Numbered from the stretch's first letter, positions 1-12,566 are shown. The stretch is DNA of 64,000 nucleotides from Flaccisagitta enflata (GCA_965153355.1 OZ231126.1:82708001-82772000), one strand, 5' to 3'. Program-made: numbers and translations. Notes: a model not told the origin generated them from the letters alone.

Positions 1-225
1 GGGAGGGAAATGGAGGTAAGAAGAGGGAGGGAGAGGGAGTGAGAGGGGGAGGGAGAGAGAGGGGAGGAGGGGGAGGGAAAGGGAGGGAGAGAGGGAGAGA
101 GAGAGGGAGGGAGAGAGAGAGAGGGAGGGAGAGGGGGAGGGACAGATTGAGGGAGGGAGGGAGAGGGAGGGAGAGAAGGAAGGAGCAAAGGATGGAGACA
201 GAGAGAGACAGAGAGAGAGAGGGTG
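1..225 (+). repeat. Purine-rich GGGA/GA tract
   Basis: Degenerate (GGGA)n and (GA)n on the plus strand. The Arg/Gly/Glu reading through it is spurious. Confidence 0.9.
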
Positions 226-226
226 A

Positions 227-227
<1 letters not shown>

Positions 228-318
<91 letters not shown>
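228..318 (+). repeat. (CA)n microsatellite
   Basis: About 45 uninterrupted CA units. Confidence 0.97.
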
Positions 319-320
<2 letters not shown>

Positions 321-370
321 CTTGTGAATGAAATGAGGATAAAGAAAAAACTGAAAAAAAAACGAAAGCA

Positions 371-415
371 ATTTTACGATTTTTTCCTGTCGGCGAGAGC
401 CGCCTTTACTAGTAA
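371..415 (+). repeat. 3' end fragment of repeat family R1
   Basis: ACGATTTTTTCCTGTCGGCG and following bases match the ends of the R1 copies at 2150-2190 and 47007-47042. Confidence 0.6.
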
Positions 416-417
416 CA

Positions 418-444
418 ATGATGATGGTGATGATGATGATGTAG

Positions 445-476
<32 letters not shown>

Positions 477-511
477 TCAATGACGATGATGATGATGATG
501 ATGATGATGGG
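418..511 (+). repeat. (GAT)n microsatellite
   Basis: Imperfect GAT/ATG trinucleotide run. Confidence 0.95.
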
Positions 512-841
512 AATGTTTAGAAAATAGGTGTCGCTGATGGGTGATTTTGATGAAAGAAAAAGAGATAGAAAACAAGCCCAGCCGGGCAACTCAATGCGTC
601 ATCTGCGTGATTTGCGCACAGGCGTAACGGACACACGGATGGCCAGATGGATGGACGGACGGACGGACCGAAGAAAGGACGGACGAACAGACCATCTTCA
701 AGAGATACGATGAAAAACCATTTGATTACATCCATTTCACGCTGGGAAACAAGATTGCACTTTCTCTCTCCATCGGATTTCTGCTTATTTGTTTCACTTT
801 TAATATCAGGATTTGATGGCAACGTCAGGGGATAGAAGAAA

Positions 842-1330
842 CGACAGGCCTGTATATTATTGAGTTCCCCCCCCCCCTGGTGGGGGGGGGGGAATCAAAG
901 GGTCTGGGCTCTGGAGATGGGGAAGGAAATCAAAGAGGGATAAAAGAAAAACAGAAAATTATGGGAAAAAATAACTTTTGACAGTACAGTTAAATCCCGC
1001 AATAACGGATGTCAAGGGACTAACAAATTATATCCACTAAAGGCGGATTTCCCTTATTGCCAACAAAGAAATTAAAAGAAATTGACATGAAGGGACCAAA
1101 TTTATAAATCCGTTATAGGCGGATTTCCGTTACTCTTGGATCCGTTATAGCGGGGTTTAACTGTACCAAATCATAAAAACTAGTTAGTAAAGCACAATTT
1201 AACACTATCTAAACCTTAACTACACTGTTTTATAGCTTTATGGGGAAGAAAATCATAGATTTAAAAACACAACTTGTCGCGTCGCGGGGAAGAAAATCAA
1301 AGGCAGGGGGGAAAAAATCAAAAGCGACTC
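842..1330 (+). repeat. Dispersed repeat R2, copy 1 (holds a MITE)
   Basis: It starts with a C-run/G-run and contains GGGGAAGGAAATCAAAG-type blocks. Inverted copies lie at 17419-17705 and 53303-53700. The MITE at 987-1163 is absent from both of those. Confidence 0.7.
987..1163. mobile_element. 177-bp MITE, TA target, CAGTTAAATCCCGC ends
   Basis: Ends CAGTTAAATCCCGCAATAAC and its near reverse complement lie inside a TA duplication (985-986, 1164-1165). The R2 copy at 17.6 kb shows the empty TA site at 17590-17591. Tc1/mariner-type by target and end sequence. Confidence 0.85.
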
Positions 1331-1335
1331 AATTA

Positions 1336-2190
1336 TCGGTAAAAAAGTCAAAGTCAGTCTTCGACTTTTTTACATATTCGAGAGAAATAGGGTTTTCATT
1401 TTCTTATTAAGAAGTTGGGAATCTCCACTGACCGAATGTGACCTCCGATGAAACTTATAGGGTAAGTAGATTTGATAATTCTCTTTCATATGGCGCCAAG
1501 CAGAATGCTCTACGGCAAATATTTTTTGCTTCATGAATTTTTGAAGATTTATTTACAAAAAATTCAAATTGAATTTTTTTTGATTTTTTATGATTTTCAG
1601 TAGGATCAATAAAGGAGTGTATTTAGGTTTGTTTGAGCATGCAAATACGAGAAAACATGTTTATGAGCATAACTGCTCATCTGTGAGGGTGTTTTTGAGC
1701 ATTTTAGCTCATTTAGCTTTTTTAGCTCAGTCTGTTTTTCTGATTTAAAATGCGATAAATGAATAAATGTTTTTATACATGTTTGAGCATGCAAATACAA
1801 GAAAGCATGTCAGTGAGCAAAGCTGCTCATCTATGAAGGTGTTTTTGAGTATTCTAGCTCATTTAGCTCATTTAGCTCAGTCTTTTTTTTCTGTTTTTTT
1901 TTCTAATAGGATAATTGTATAAATGTTTTGATGTGAGCATGCAAATACAAGAATGCATGTCAGTGAGCATAGCTGGGTGTCAGCTTGAATGATTTTGAGC
2001 ATTTTAGCTCATCTAGCTCATTTGGCTCAATCATATTTTTCTCTGATTTTCAGTGCCATCAATACATACAATTGTCCCTGATTTCATTTAACAAATAAAA
2101 AGATTTGCAGTGACTAAAAACCAAAACCTGGTGAAAAGTGACCAATGCTTACGACTTTTTTCCTCACGGCGACAGCCGCCATTACTGGTG
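1336..2190 (+). repeat. Dispersed repeat R1, copy 1, with three internal ~150-bp repeats
   Basis: It begins with a hairpin around GTCAAAGTCAGTCTTCGACT. It then has about three direct units (near 1634, 1782, 1933) carrying GAGCATGCAAATAC and TTTAGCTCATTTAGCTCA, and ends with CACGGCGACAGCCGCCATTA. Other copies are at 7.1, 30.5 (minus) and 46.2 kb. Confidence 0.75.
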
Positions 2191-2357
2191 TACACCCCTG
2201 AGAAACGATAAGAGAGGAAAGGGAGGATCGGAATGAAATAAAAAACGATTTTTTTTTATATGCTAATGGATGAGTTGGAGTTTGACAGAATTAAGAAAGG
2301 GGCAAAGTCAAGAGGAAACTCACTGCGACCCATAAAAAAGGTTACAGCTATCTTGTT

Positions 2358-2816
2358 TGGGTGCTTCACATAGCAAAAGTTGGTTATTTCTTTTCACCCT
2401 TTTTACCTAATATGGAGTGGCTAATTTTAGGACCCTTACCGTATTTCTTTTATCAAAAATGGTTAATTTGCATAAAACAATTTGCTGATATTCTTTGAAT
2501 TAGCTTTCACAAATTTCTACTTGTCATAGAATTGTTAATCTGCCTCTTCAATAGATCTTCCATAGCTTATGTTCTGATATTTTAGTTTATTTTTACAAAC
2601 ATTATGATTTTGTAAAAAAAATGATTCTTTTTTTTATAACAAAACTAAATAGGATTTTGCTGATTTCTAAGAAATCTGTGGGAACTTTAGAGCCAAAACA
2701 AAAAACGGAAGATAAAGGAATTTTGAAAAATTAAAATGGTCATCTTCATGATTTTTGGCTCGTCCACATTACCCAAGTAGGGTGAAGGGATACTCTGAAC
2801 TTTTGCTAAGCACCCA
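2358..2816. mobile_element. Candidate inverted-repeat element
   Basis: GGGTGCTTCACATAGCAAAA on the left and TTTTGCTAAGCACCC on the right are imperfect inverted repeats about 460 bp apart; the interior is AT-rich and non-coding. Confidence 0.45.
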
Positions 2817-3283
2817 ACTGTCTTTTAGGATATTCAAAAACAAAACAAAACAATAACAAAAACAACAGCTTTTTCATAGTTTTTTTTTAAATGGAATGAG
2901 TGTCATTATGAAGCCACTGTCACAAATCCCACGAGTTTTCATCAATCATTTTAGATCTTGTGATAAAAAGAAGCTGATGGTGTCAGAATCTGTGTATGAA
3001 CTGTAATTCTTCAAGAACTATAAAAAAAAACCTTTTTCACTTGATTTTTATCGTTTGCAATAAAGAAAATCCTTAAAATCATAGATCGAATGTAAGATAC
3101 TCAAAAGAGCTTCCATTTGCCGTCAATCTTACATTTTTACAGTTGATGTCATCTATACTTGGAAATACAGGGGCCTTCATATCCTAAATACCATTTGTGC
3201 AAATGAAATGAAACTGTGTGTAAGTGATGCGGGTTAATGATGGGGTATGACAGCTCTGTGGATAAAATATTCTCTAGAATATA

Positions 3284-3848
3284 CAGTAGATGTCGTCTAG
3301 ACTTGGAAATACGGGGGAATTCATTACAGGAAGACAAATTTATTTAAGAGACTGATATTTGGAATATGGACAAATAAAAGGATGCTTTGTTGCCCATGGG
3401 TGTTGGTTGCTATGGAAACACATTTTCATGTATTCACGCTAAAGTATCAATGTTTTGAGAAATTTTTTTGGGAACATTGATTAAAATAAAATTTGCCACA
3501 ATTTTCCGATAGTATGTTCTGTAAGAATATTGCTCGTTTAGCCGTTGGTAGGGAGCGTAACTATGTGTGACAGCCCTGTGATGCTCCCTAGCAACAGCCA
3601 AACCAGCGATATTCTTACAGAACATACTGTGGGAAAGTTGTAGCAAATTTTATTTTAAACAATGTTCCTTTAAAAAATTCTCAAAATATTGATACTTTAT
3701 ACACAGAAACGTGTTTCCATGGCAACCAACACCCATAGGCAATAAAGCAATTTTTTATAAGTTTACATTCCAAATATCACTCTCTTAACTTTATTTGTCT
3801 TCCTGTAATGAATTCCCCCGTATTTCTAAGTCTAGACGACATCTACTG
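3284..3848. mobile_element. 565-bp palindromic MITE, copy 1
   Basis: The inverted ends start CAGTAGATGTCGTCTAGACT and are flanked by TA. The two halves are largely reverse complements, including GGTGTTGGTTGC and TATGTTCTGTAAGAATAT blocks. A second copy is at 33458-34031. Confidence 0.9.
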
Positions 3849-4020
3849 TACTAAATCAAATTTGCTCCGCTGGAATTTGTCTAGTAGTTAAATCACTTGA
3901 TTTCAAATTCATTATGACCAGTTAATTTGAATGTTCCAAGTTTGAATCTTGGGCTGGTTTTGCAATTTAAGCTGAAATTTTGCAAAAAATTGATTAATTC
4001 TAAAATTTTGTATTAAAAGT

Positions 4021-4156
4021 TTTTTTAGGTACGACAAAGCACCTCTATAACTGGCTGTGTCCGTTGGTTGGTTGGTCGGTTGGTTGGTTGGTCAGTTGGT
4101 AACGCATTGGTTCGACTATCCACACCGTCGCACCTATTGGCCTTCTTGGCCTTGTT
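4021..4156 (+). mobile_element. Hairpin-GGTC element, subfamily D (copy 1)
   Basis: Starts AGGTACGACAAAGCACCT (hairpin), then TCTATAACTGG, a (GGTT/GGTC) tract, 3' arm CGTCGCACCT and tail TTGGCCTTGTT. Confidence 0.8.
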
Positions 4157-4218
4157 CCCTAAGATAAGTTGTAAGGGGATGCCATACCGAATTCTCACCC
4201 CCTTAGGGTCTATACATA

Positions 4219-4314
4219 CATTGCATACATACATACATACACACACACATACATACATACATACATACATACATACATACATACATACATACATACATAC
4301 ATACATACATACAT
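4219..4314 (+). repeat. (CATA)n microsatellite
   Basis: Tetranucleotide run directly after the subfamily D element. Confidence 0.95.
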
Positions 4315-4412
4315 AAAACATTACACCAGCAAAATATCAGTCCCGTCCTTGTACTGATACTCAGGTTATGAGCTCTCCCGTATTTCCAAGTCTAGACACA
4401 TTCTTCTGTAGC

Positions 4413-5578
4413 TCAATTTGTTGAGACACAGCATCACCAAAATGCACATATTAACTTCAAATAAATGTCATTTCCAAACTAATAAAGCTAGGAGGCTGGG
4501 ATTGAGCTACAATGAAAGATCTACAGAGGATTTTTCAAATGGTAACTGATTTTTTTTCTCCCATGGATATCATAAAAGGAAAAAAAAAGGTTATTTCAAA
4601 AATTGTGTAATAAAAAAAATATTTCTTTTGTCATTCAAAAAAGGATTAAATCATGTGAAAGCCCATGACATTCAGAAAGCCCTTCAAGCCCGTCATTTGA
4701 GCTGTTTCTGGATTGGTTTAGAAATTACAACATTTTTAATCAAAGTTCTCCTCAGTAAACTATGAAAGAAAATCCATTGTTTTCCCACTTGGGTTTTGAT
4801 ACATAAAACTGACTAGATCCAAAAAAAAAAATGATCAAATTTGATGGGACTAGTGGCAAATTTTTCATTTTTCGAAGCTCTTTAAGATACTCATGAATGA
4901 TAATTTGATTTGCTGAATTTAAACTATATAAAATTTGAATGAAAGTTGTAGCTTTTTTATGAGTCGAACTGTACGCTTAGCTTATCCTCTTTTCCCTTTG
5001 AATAATCAGAAGGGGGAAACAATCACTATTATAAAGACAGTTTATTTTTCAGTGGTTTCCGCATTCCCCGTTTAGGCTTCTTCCAAGTTAATCAAGGCTG
5101 GCAGGATAATGATAAATGTCACTTACTATCCCCTAATTTTTTGGATGACACGAAATCGGCTGTAAAAATGATTTCTGTGCACTACAGCTCCTACGCAGCC
5201 AAATTTCAGCGCCAGCCCACCAGCAATACTTTCTTGCCCACCAACAATACTTTGTTGCCCACCAGTCACGCCAGCGACTACTTTTTGGCCGAATATCTGG
5301 CCTTGTTTTAGCTGAACGTGGTTCTCACGAAGATCATTTTGAGAAACGATTTTTTGTTATAATCCAGACTTCAACAACTCATTTATGTGACGACATTCCA
5401 CAAATTTAAGGATAAAAGATGAAGAAAATGATGAGAAAGTTTCCTTTGCTTCGCCCTCCGTAAATTCCTTATCCGGGGCTTGGGTTTTTTTCATCCTGTG
5501 TTTTCGTTTTATGTAATTCTTATGTTCTTTTTTTCTCATTTGTTTTTGTTTTTGTTTTTGTTTTGTTGCGAAAAGAGT
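4413..5578. other. No feature recognised
   Basis: AT-rich unique-looking sequence. Nothing supported except three short direct repeats of GCCCACCA near 5215-5265. Confidence 0.5.
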
Positions 5579-5756
5579 CTTTAGTCGCGTGCTACGCGAC
5601 TCTACACCCCGCTATGTCGGTCGGTCCCCTTTTTACTTTTTCGGCGTTTTTTAGCTTTTTGAGCATACGGCTCCTGCCCAGATGCCCTAGTGACCTTTTC
5701 CAGCACTGCTCCTGCCCACCCGTACGCGACTACGGTAGCCGTTTATCCGTCCTTGT
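5579..5756 (+). mobile_element. Hairpin-GGTC element, subfamily A (copy 1)
   Basis: 5' AGTCGCGTGCTACGCGACT hairpin, GTCGGTCGG, TGCTCCTGCCCA blocks, 3' arm TACGCGACT, tail CCTTGTT. Confidence 0.85.
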
Positions 5757-5769
5757 TTTTTTAGGTGAG

Positions 5770-6320
5770 GCATGATTAGGAAGAGCGGCGCGCGGGGCAT
5801 TTAGTAAAGACGATAACACATTTCAAAGACTTGCCAAAACATCTCATCAACATAAGCAACATGGCATGTTAAGCAAATACCTTATGCTTGTGATTAGACG
5901 GACAGAAATTATGAATTATGCCAACATTTTGTCATACGAATGTCACATTATTTTCTAAATGGTTTGCATGACCAAGAGTTGATTTGGTAGTTATACTTTG
6001 GTGAATCTGAAAAAGGTATGAATTTCTATTAATACTCTAAACATTAGAAGCCTTAGTGTGATATTATTTTGGCAGAGTAAGTTGACGTAATCCATATTTT
6101 CTGCCCTCCGTTTTGTGATAGAAACCTTCACTTCAGTAATTCCTTAAAAAGAAAGGCAGATAGATATTTTTTAGCGCTGTTCTTTTTCTTTATATTCATC
6201 CATATTAAGTAATATCGATTGTTTTCCCCATCTTGCGTTAGTTCACTGGAGGCACGCGCGCAGTGACTACTACTACTTCTTCACCAATTCCAGAAGTGCG
6301 CGCGCTTATGGAGTGAAAGC
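5770..6320. other. No feature recognised
   Basis: Unique-looking intergenic sequence. Confidence 0.5.
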
Positions 6321-6321
6321 G

Positions 6322-6324
6322 AGA

Positions 6325-6356
<32 letters not shown>

Positions 6357-6436
6357 TACATTGACGCGTTCTTTGCGGCGAAGACGGAGAGAGAGAGAGA
6401 GAGAGAGATGATGATGATGAGAGAGAAGAGAGAGAG

Positions 6437-6511
<75 letters not shown>

Positions 6512-6512
6512 G

Positions 6513-6570
<58 letters not shown>

Positions 6571-6590
6571 GAAGAAAGGAAGAACAGTGA
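6322..6590 (+). repeat. (GA)n and (GAAA)n microsatellites
   Basis: GA runs at 6322-6356 and 6386-6437, then about 38 GAAA units to 6590. Confidence 0.95.
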
Positions 6591-6850
6591 GTAAAAACTT
6601 TAAATGTACAAATGAATTCGTTTGCACTTATCGCAGAAGGCAAAGACCACTATGACTAGGGCTTGAATATGTATCACTTTTTGCGTGAAACAGCTCTAGT
6701 TTTGCTCTGAATTTGAATTCAACTGCCTGTAAGAAAGCAACGTCACGGCCAAATGCCAGTATTCACATTACCGGTAGTGACTTTGATGGAAAGAGCTTGA
6801 AACTCTGCTTTGGATCTCGTCGGAAAAACAATACATCAGAGCAACTACGA

Positions 6851-7050
6851 TTTTTAGTCGCGTGCTACGCGACTCTACACCCCGCTTTGTCGGTGTGTCG
6901 GTCGGTCGGTCCGTCCGTTGGTCACACTTTACTTTTTTTGGGGTTTTGGGTTTTTTGGCCTCACCGCTTCTGCCCAAATGCTCTGGTGACCTCAAATATG
7001 GCCCCTGCCCACCCGCACGCAACTGGGGTAGCCGTGTATCCGGCCTTGTT
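6851..7050 (+). mobile_element. Hairpin-GGTC element, subfamily A (copy 2)
   Basis: The cleanest A copy: TTTTTAGTCGCGTGCTACGC, GGTCGGTCGG, CTCTGGTGACCTCAAATATG, 3' arm GCACGCAACT (one mismatch to the hairpin arm) and CCGTGTATCCGGCCTTGTT. Confidence 0.9.
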
Positions 7051-7087
7051 TATCCTAAGAGCTGAAATCTATTCCGAGCAATGTTTA

Positions 7088-7640
7088 TCGGGAAAAAAGT
7101 CAGTCTTCAACTTTTTGACATATATGAGAGAAACATGGTTTTTATTTTCTTATTAGAAAGTTGTGGATCTCGATCGAGCGATTGCACCCTCAGATAAAAT
7201 TGATAAGGTCAGTAAATTTGATAATTCTCTTTCATTTGGCACATGATTTCTTACAGATTTATTTACGAAAAATTCAAATTGAATTTTTTTCGATTTATTA
7301 TGATTTTAAGTAGGATCAATAAAAGAGTGTATTTATGTTTGTTGGAGCATGCAATTACACGAAAACATGTTTATGAGCATAGCTGCTCATCTGTGAGGGT
7401 GCTTTTGAGCATTCTAGCTCATTTAGCTCATTTTGCGCAATCCTTTTTCTTGTTTCAAATGCGATAGATAAATGAATATTTTGATACATGTTTTAGCAAG
7501 CAGGTACAAAAAACATGTCAGTGAGCATAACTGGTCTTCTGTGAGAGTGTTTTTAAGTATTCTAGCTCACTTAGCTCATCTAGCTCATTCTTTTTTTTCT
7601 GATTTTTAATGGGATGAATAAATGAATATTTGATGTGTAA
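7088..7640 (+). repeat. Dispersed repeat R1, copy 2
   Basis: Same blocks as copy 1, with two internal ~150-bp units; the 3' end is missing. Confidence 0.7.
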
Positions 7641-7751
7641 GGCCTTGCGTATGGCGTTTTTTTCCTCGGTTTCGGTTCGGGTTCGGAATACCCCAAAACC
7701 TTTCCTCGGTTTTACGTCGGGTTTATATCGGTTTTTGAAGTGAATATAGTA

Positions 7752-8411
7752 AGAACAAGGCTGGATACTAGCTTGTACCAAAATGACTAAAAGCAATAAA
7801 ATCAGAATTCTACAAGTAGTTCTTGTTGTGGGGCTGTCTTGGGCTTCTAATGGCATCAATTTTGGTCTGAAAAATTTGCATCTTGCTGTCCGCGCCTTAC
7901 CTTGAATTTTCCTTCAGCCTATAGGAAACCAAAAATTTCAAAGTGCTTAAATCTCTGTTTTGACTGCAGATTTGAAATCTGCAGAAAAAACTGTTAATTG
8001 AAAGTGCTTTCCTTTTTTCAATATTCCTTCGGGATCATAGTCAAAATTCATCTTAAAGATATAAAAAAAGGTAAGTTCGGCGATTTTGCATATAAATAAA
8101 AGAAAAAGGTAAGTTTTGCAAACTTTGACACTCATTTTCAGCACCTTCTTGTTGGAATATTGAAAAAAGGAAAACACTTTCAATTAACAGTTTTTTCTGC
8201 AGATTTCAAATCTGCAGTCAAAACAGAGATTTAAGCACTTTGAAATTTTTGGTTTCCCATAGGCTGAAGGAAAATTCAAGGAAAGGCGCGGACAGCAAGA
8301 TGCAATTTTTTCAGACCAAAAGTGATGTCATTGGAAGCCCAAGACAGCCCCACAATAAGAACTACTTGTGGAGTTCTGATTTTATTGTTTATTGTCATTT
8401 TGGTACAAGCT
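7752..8411. repeat. Large palindrome (about 320-bp arms)
   Basis: Left arm from about 7762 and right arm to about 8406 are near-perfect reverse complements (for example CTGCAGATTTGAAATCTGCA at 7966 and its partner near 8200), with a short AT-rich centre. The outer ends abut GGATAC-type ends of a subfamily A element. Confidence 0.85.
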
Positions 8412-8565
8412 ACTGGATACACGGCTACCCCAGTCGCGTGCGGGTGGGCAGGGGCTGTAATCAAGGTCACCATATCATTTGGGCAAGAGCAGTGAGGCCA
8501 AAGACCATAAAAACACCAAAAAAGTAAAGTGTAACGGACGGACGGACCAACGGATGGACGGACCA
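8412..8565 (-). mobile_element. Hairpin-GGTC element, subfamily A (copy on minus, interrupted)
   Basis: Minus-strand tail and 3' arm (CCCCAGTCGCGTGCGGGTGG), through GTAAAGTG and GGACGGAC. The hairpin end is not seen; the 70-bp array follows at once. Confidence 0.7.
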
Positions 8566-11392
8566 ACGCACTGTGCATCAAAATCACCAACGACCAATAA
8601 AAAATCCCACCAACCACCCAACCCACCTAAAACACCAACACCGTGCATCAAAATCACCAACGACCAATCAAGAATCCCACCAACCACCCAACCCACCTAA
8701 AACACCAACACCGTGCATCAAAATCGCCAACGACCAATCAAAAATCCCACCAACCACCCAACCCACCTAAAACACCAACACCGTGCATCAAAATCACCAA
8801 CGACCAATAAAAAATCCCACCAACCACCCAACCCACCTAAAACACCAACACCGTGCATCAAAATCACCAACGACTAATCAAGAATCCCACCAACCACCCA
8901 ACCCACCTAAACCACCAACACCGTGCATCAAAATCACCAACGACCAATAAGAATCCCACCAACCACCCAACCCACTAAAACACCAACACGTGCATCAAAA
9001 TCACCAACGACCAATAAAGATCCCACAACCACCCAACCCACCTAAAACACCAACACCGTGCATCAAAATCACCAACGACCAATAAAAATCCCACCAACCA
9101 CCCACCTAAAACACCTACACCGTGCATCAAAATCTGTGACCAATAAAAAATCCACCAACCACCCAACCACCTAAAACACCACACCGTGCATCAAAATCAC
9201 CAACGACCAATAAAAAATCCCACCAACCACCCAACCCACCTAAAACACCAACACCGTGCATCAAAATCACCAACGACCAATAAAAAATCCCACCAACCAC
9301 CCAACCCAACCCACCTAAAACACCAACACCGTGCATCAAAATCACCAACAACCAATAAAAAATCCCACCAACCACCCAACCCACCTAAAACACCAACACC
9401 CTGCATCAAAATCACCAACGACCAATAAAAAATCCCACCAACCACCCAACCCACCTAAAACACCAACACCGTGCATCAAAATCACCAACGACCAATAAAA
9501 AATCCCACCAACCACAACCACCTAAAACACCAACACCGTGCATCAAAATCATGACCAATAAAAAATCCCACCAACCATCCACCTACCACCAACACCCTGC
9601 ATCAAAATCACCAACGACCAATAAAAAATCCCACCAACCACCCAACCACCTAAAACACCAACACCGTGCATCAAAATCACCAAACCAATAAAAATCCCAC
9701 CAACCACCCACCTAAACACCAACACCCTGCATCAAAATCACCAACGACCAATAAAAAATCCCACCAACCACCCAACCCACCTAAAACACCAACACTGTGC
9801 ATCAAAATCACCAACGACCAATAAAAAATCCCACCAACCACCCAACCCACCTAAAACACCAACACCGTGCATCAAAATTACCAACGACCAATAAAAAATC
9901 CCACCAACCACCCAACCCACCTAAAACACCAACACCCTGCATCAAAATCACCAACGACCAATAAAATCCCACCAACCACCCAACCCACCTAAAACACCAA
10001 CACCCTGCATCAAAATCACCAACGACCAATAAAAGATCCCACCAACCACCCAACCCACCTAAAACACCAACACCCTGCATCAAAATCACCAACAACCAAT
10101 AAAAAATCCCACCAACCACCCAACCCACCTAAAACACCAACACCGTGCATCAAAATCACCAACGACCAATAAAAAATCCCACCAACCACCCAACCCACCT
10201 AAAACACCAACACCGTGCATCAAAATCACCAACGACCAATAAAGAATCCCACCAACCACCCAACCCACCTAAAACACCCACACCGTGCATCAAAATCACC
10301 AACGACCAATCAAGAATCCCACCAACCACCCAACCCACCTAAAACACCAACACCGTGCATCAAAATCACCAACCAATAAAAATCACAACCACCCAACCCA
10401 CCTAAAACACCAACACGTGCATCAAAATCACAACGACCAATAAAGAATCACCAACCACCCCCCTAAAACACCAACACCGTGCATCAAAATCACCGACCAA
10501 TAAAAATCCCACCAACCACCCAACCCACCTAAAACACTACCGTGCATCAAAATCACCAACGACCAATAAAAAAATCACCAACCACCCCCACCTAAAACAC
10601 CAACACCGTGCATCAAATTCACCAACGACCAATAAAATCCCACCAACCACCCAACCCACCTAAAGCACCAACACCCTGCATCAACATCACCAACGACCAA
10701 TAAAAAATCCCACCAACCACCCAACCCACCTAACAACACCCTGCATCAAAATCACCAACGACCAATAAAAAATCCCACCACCACCCAACCCACCTAAAAC
10801 ACCAACACCCTGCATCAAAATCTGCTGACCAATAAAAATCACAACCACCAACCCACCTAAAACACCACACCGTGCATCAAAATCAATGACCAATAAAAAT
10901 CACCAACCACCCAACCCATTAAAACACCAACATCAAAATCACCAACGACAATAAAAATCCCACCAACCACCAGCCACCTAAAACACCAACACCGTGCATC
11001 AAAATCACCAACGACCAATAAAAAATCCCACCAACCACCCAACCCACCTAAAACACCAACACCGTGCATCAAAATCACCAACGACCAATAAAAAATCCCA
11101 CCAACCACCCAACCCACCTAAAACACCAACACCGTGCATCAAAATCACCAACGACCAATAAAAAATCCCACCAACCACCCAACCCACCTAAAACACCAAC
11201 ACCCTCCATCAAAATCAATGACCAATAAAAATCCACCAACCACCCAACCCACCTAAAACTAACACCCTGCATCAAAATCACCAACGACCAATAAAAATCC
11301 ACCAACCACCCAACCCACCTAAAACACCAACACCCTCCATCAAAATCACCAACGACCAATAAAAAATCCCACCAACCACCCAACCTACCCAA
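8566..11392 (+). repeat. Minisatellite array, about 70-bp unit, about 40 copies
   Basis: Unit includes CACCAACACCGTGCATCAAA, ATCACCAACGACCAATAAAA and CCACCAACCACCCAACCCAC. Units in 8.9-9.7 and 10.3-11.0 kb carry scattered short deletions; intervening blocks are homogeneous. Reading frames through it are spurious. Confidence 0.95.
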
Positions 11393-11608
11393 GCCTTAGT
11401 TTTCATCTTCACTGCTGAACGCCGGTCAACGTCCCTCCCGCCTCCATGTTTCCAGTTTTTTCAGATTTGCAGCTTTGATCAAAACCCCGTTTAGTTCTGA
11501 TTCTCCCAGTACAGTGCAAATCGTCACTGGCCAGACTATCATGTAATTTCAAAAGTTTTCTTACTCCTTGGTAAGATGTGTCGTTCTGCCTTTTAGGGTC
11601 AAACTTGT

Positions 11609-12203
11609 TTTTAGTCGCGTGCTACGCGACTCTACACCCCGCTTTGTCCGTCGGTCGGTTGGTCGGTCGGTCGGTCGGTCGGTCGGTCGGTCGGTCGGTC
11701 GGTTGGTCGGTCACACTTTTCTTTTTTATCCATTTTATTCCTTCTAACTCATTTTAAGTAAATTAGGTCATTTAAAGTCAAATTAGATCATTTTAAGTCA
11801 TTTTGGGTCATTTAAAGTCAGTTTAAGTCAAGTTTAATAGTTTTCATTTTAGTGATTTTAGGTCAATTTTAGTCAATTTAGGTCAGTTTTAATGATTTTA
11901 GGTCAATTTAAGTCAATTTAGGTCAGTTAAGTTCAATTTAAGTCATTCTAGGTCAATTTAAGTCATTTAAAGTCATTTAAAGTCATTCTAAGTCAATTTA
12001 AGTCAATTTAAGTCATTTTAGTCACTGGGTCATTTTAGTCATTTTAGGTTAATTCAAGTCAATTCAGGTCATTTTAAGTCATTTTAGGTCATTTTGAATC
12101 ATCTTATATCAATTGAATTCAATGAAAGTCATTTTAGTTATGTGGTTATGTAATAAAGTAATTATTTAAGTCTCGCACGCGACTTATAGGTGTTGGCCTT
12201 GTT
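11609..12203 (+). mobile_element. Hairpin-GGTC element, subfamily C (copy 1) with 10-bp array
   Basis: Hairpin as in A, (GGTC)n at 11646-11712, TCACACTTTTC, then about 40 units of TTTAAGTCAA/TTTTAGGTCA. 3' arm GCACGCGACT, TTATAGGTGTTGGCCTTGTT. Confidence 0.9.
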
Positions 12204-12300
12204 GTATCCAAATCCAGTGAAACTCACTTTTTCTTTGTATAGTCAGCAGTATGCAAATAGCTTCATGGTGTTCTCCGTCTCTCCGTCCCTCCGTCCCTCC

Positions 12301-12301
<1 letters not shown>

Positions 12302-12358
<57 letters not shown>
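12302..12358 (+). repeat. (TC)n microsatellite
   Basis: About 28 units. Confidence 0.95.
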
Positions 12359-12360
<2 letters not shown>

Positions 12361-12473
12361 CTTTTTGTTTTTAAATGATCTCGCTGATTACGATGATAAG
12401 GAAGACCACAATGACCAAGATCACAACCACGACGACGAAGACAACATTGATGACGAAGAGGGAGATGAGAGAG

Positions 12474-12475
<2 letters not shown>

Positions 12476-12562
<87 letters not shown>
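12476..12562 (+). repeat. (GA)n microsatellite
   Basis: About 43 units. Confidence 0.95.

Positions 12563-12566
<4 letters not shown>

Larger units (their letters stand above)
3139..4412. mobile_element. Older, larger relative of the 565-bp MITE, with nested insertions
   Basis: Diverged ends (near CTATACTTGGAAATACAGG at 3150 and CGTATTTCCAAGTCTAGAC at 4380) resemble the ends of the MITE it contains (3284-3848). A hairpin-tetranucleotide element (4021-4156) and a CATA microsatellite also lie inside. Confidence 0.4.

Noticed and set aside
6713-7156. 147-residue reading across an A element
   Set aside because: Mostly translation of the mobile element; no homology or splice support.
8475-11392. 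Hydrophobic Trp/Val/Gly-rich repeats that look like a membrane protein on the minus strand
   Set aside because: Translation of the 70-bp array; unit length is not a multiple of 3 and the frame changes from copy to copy.
8566-11392. CRISPR-like array
   Set aside because: Units are contiguous with no distinct spacers; eukaryotic minisatellite.
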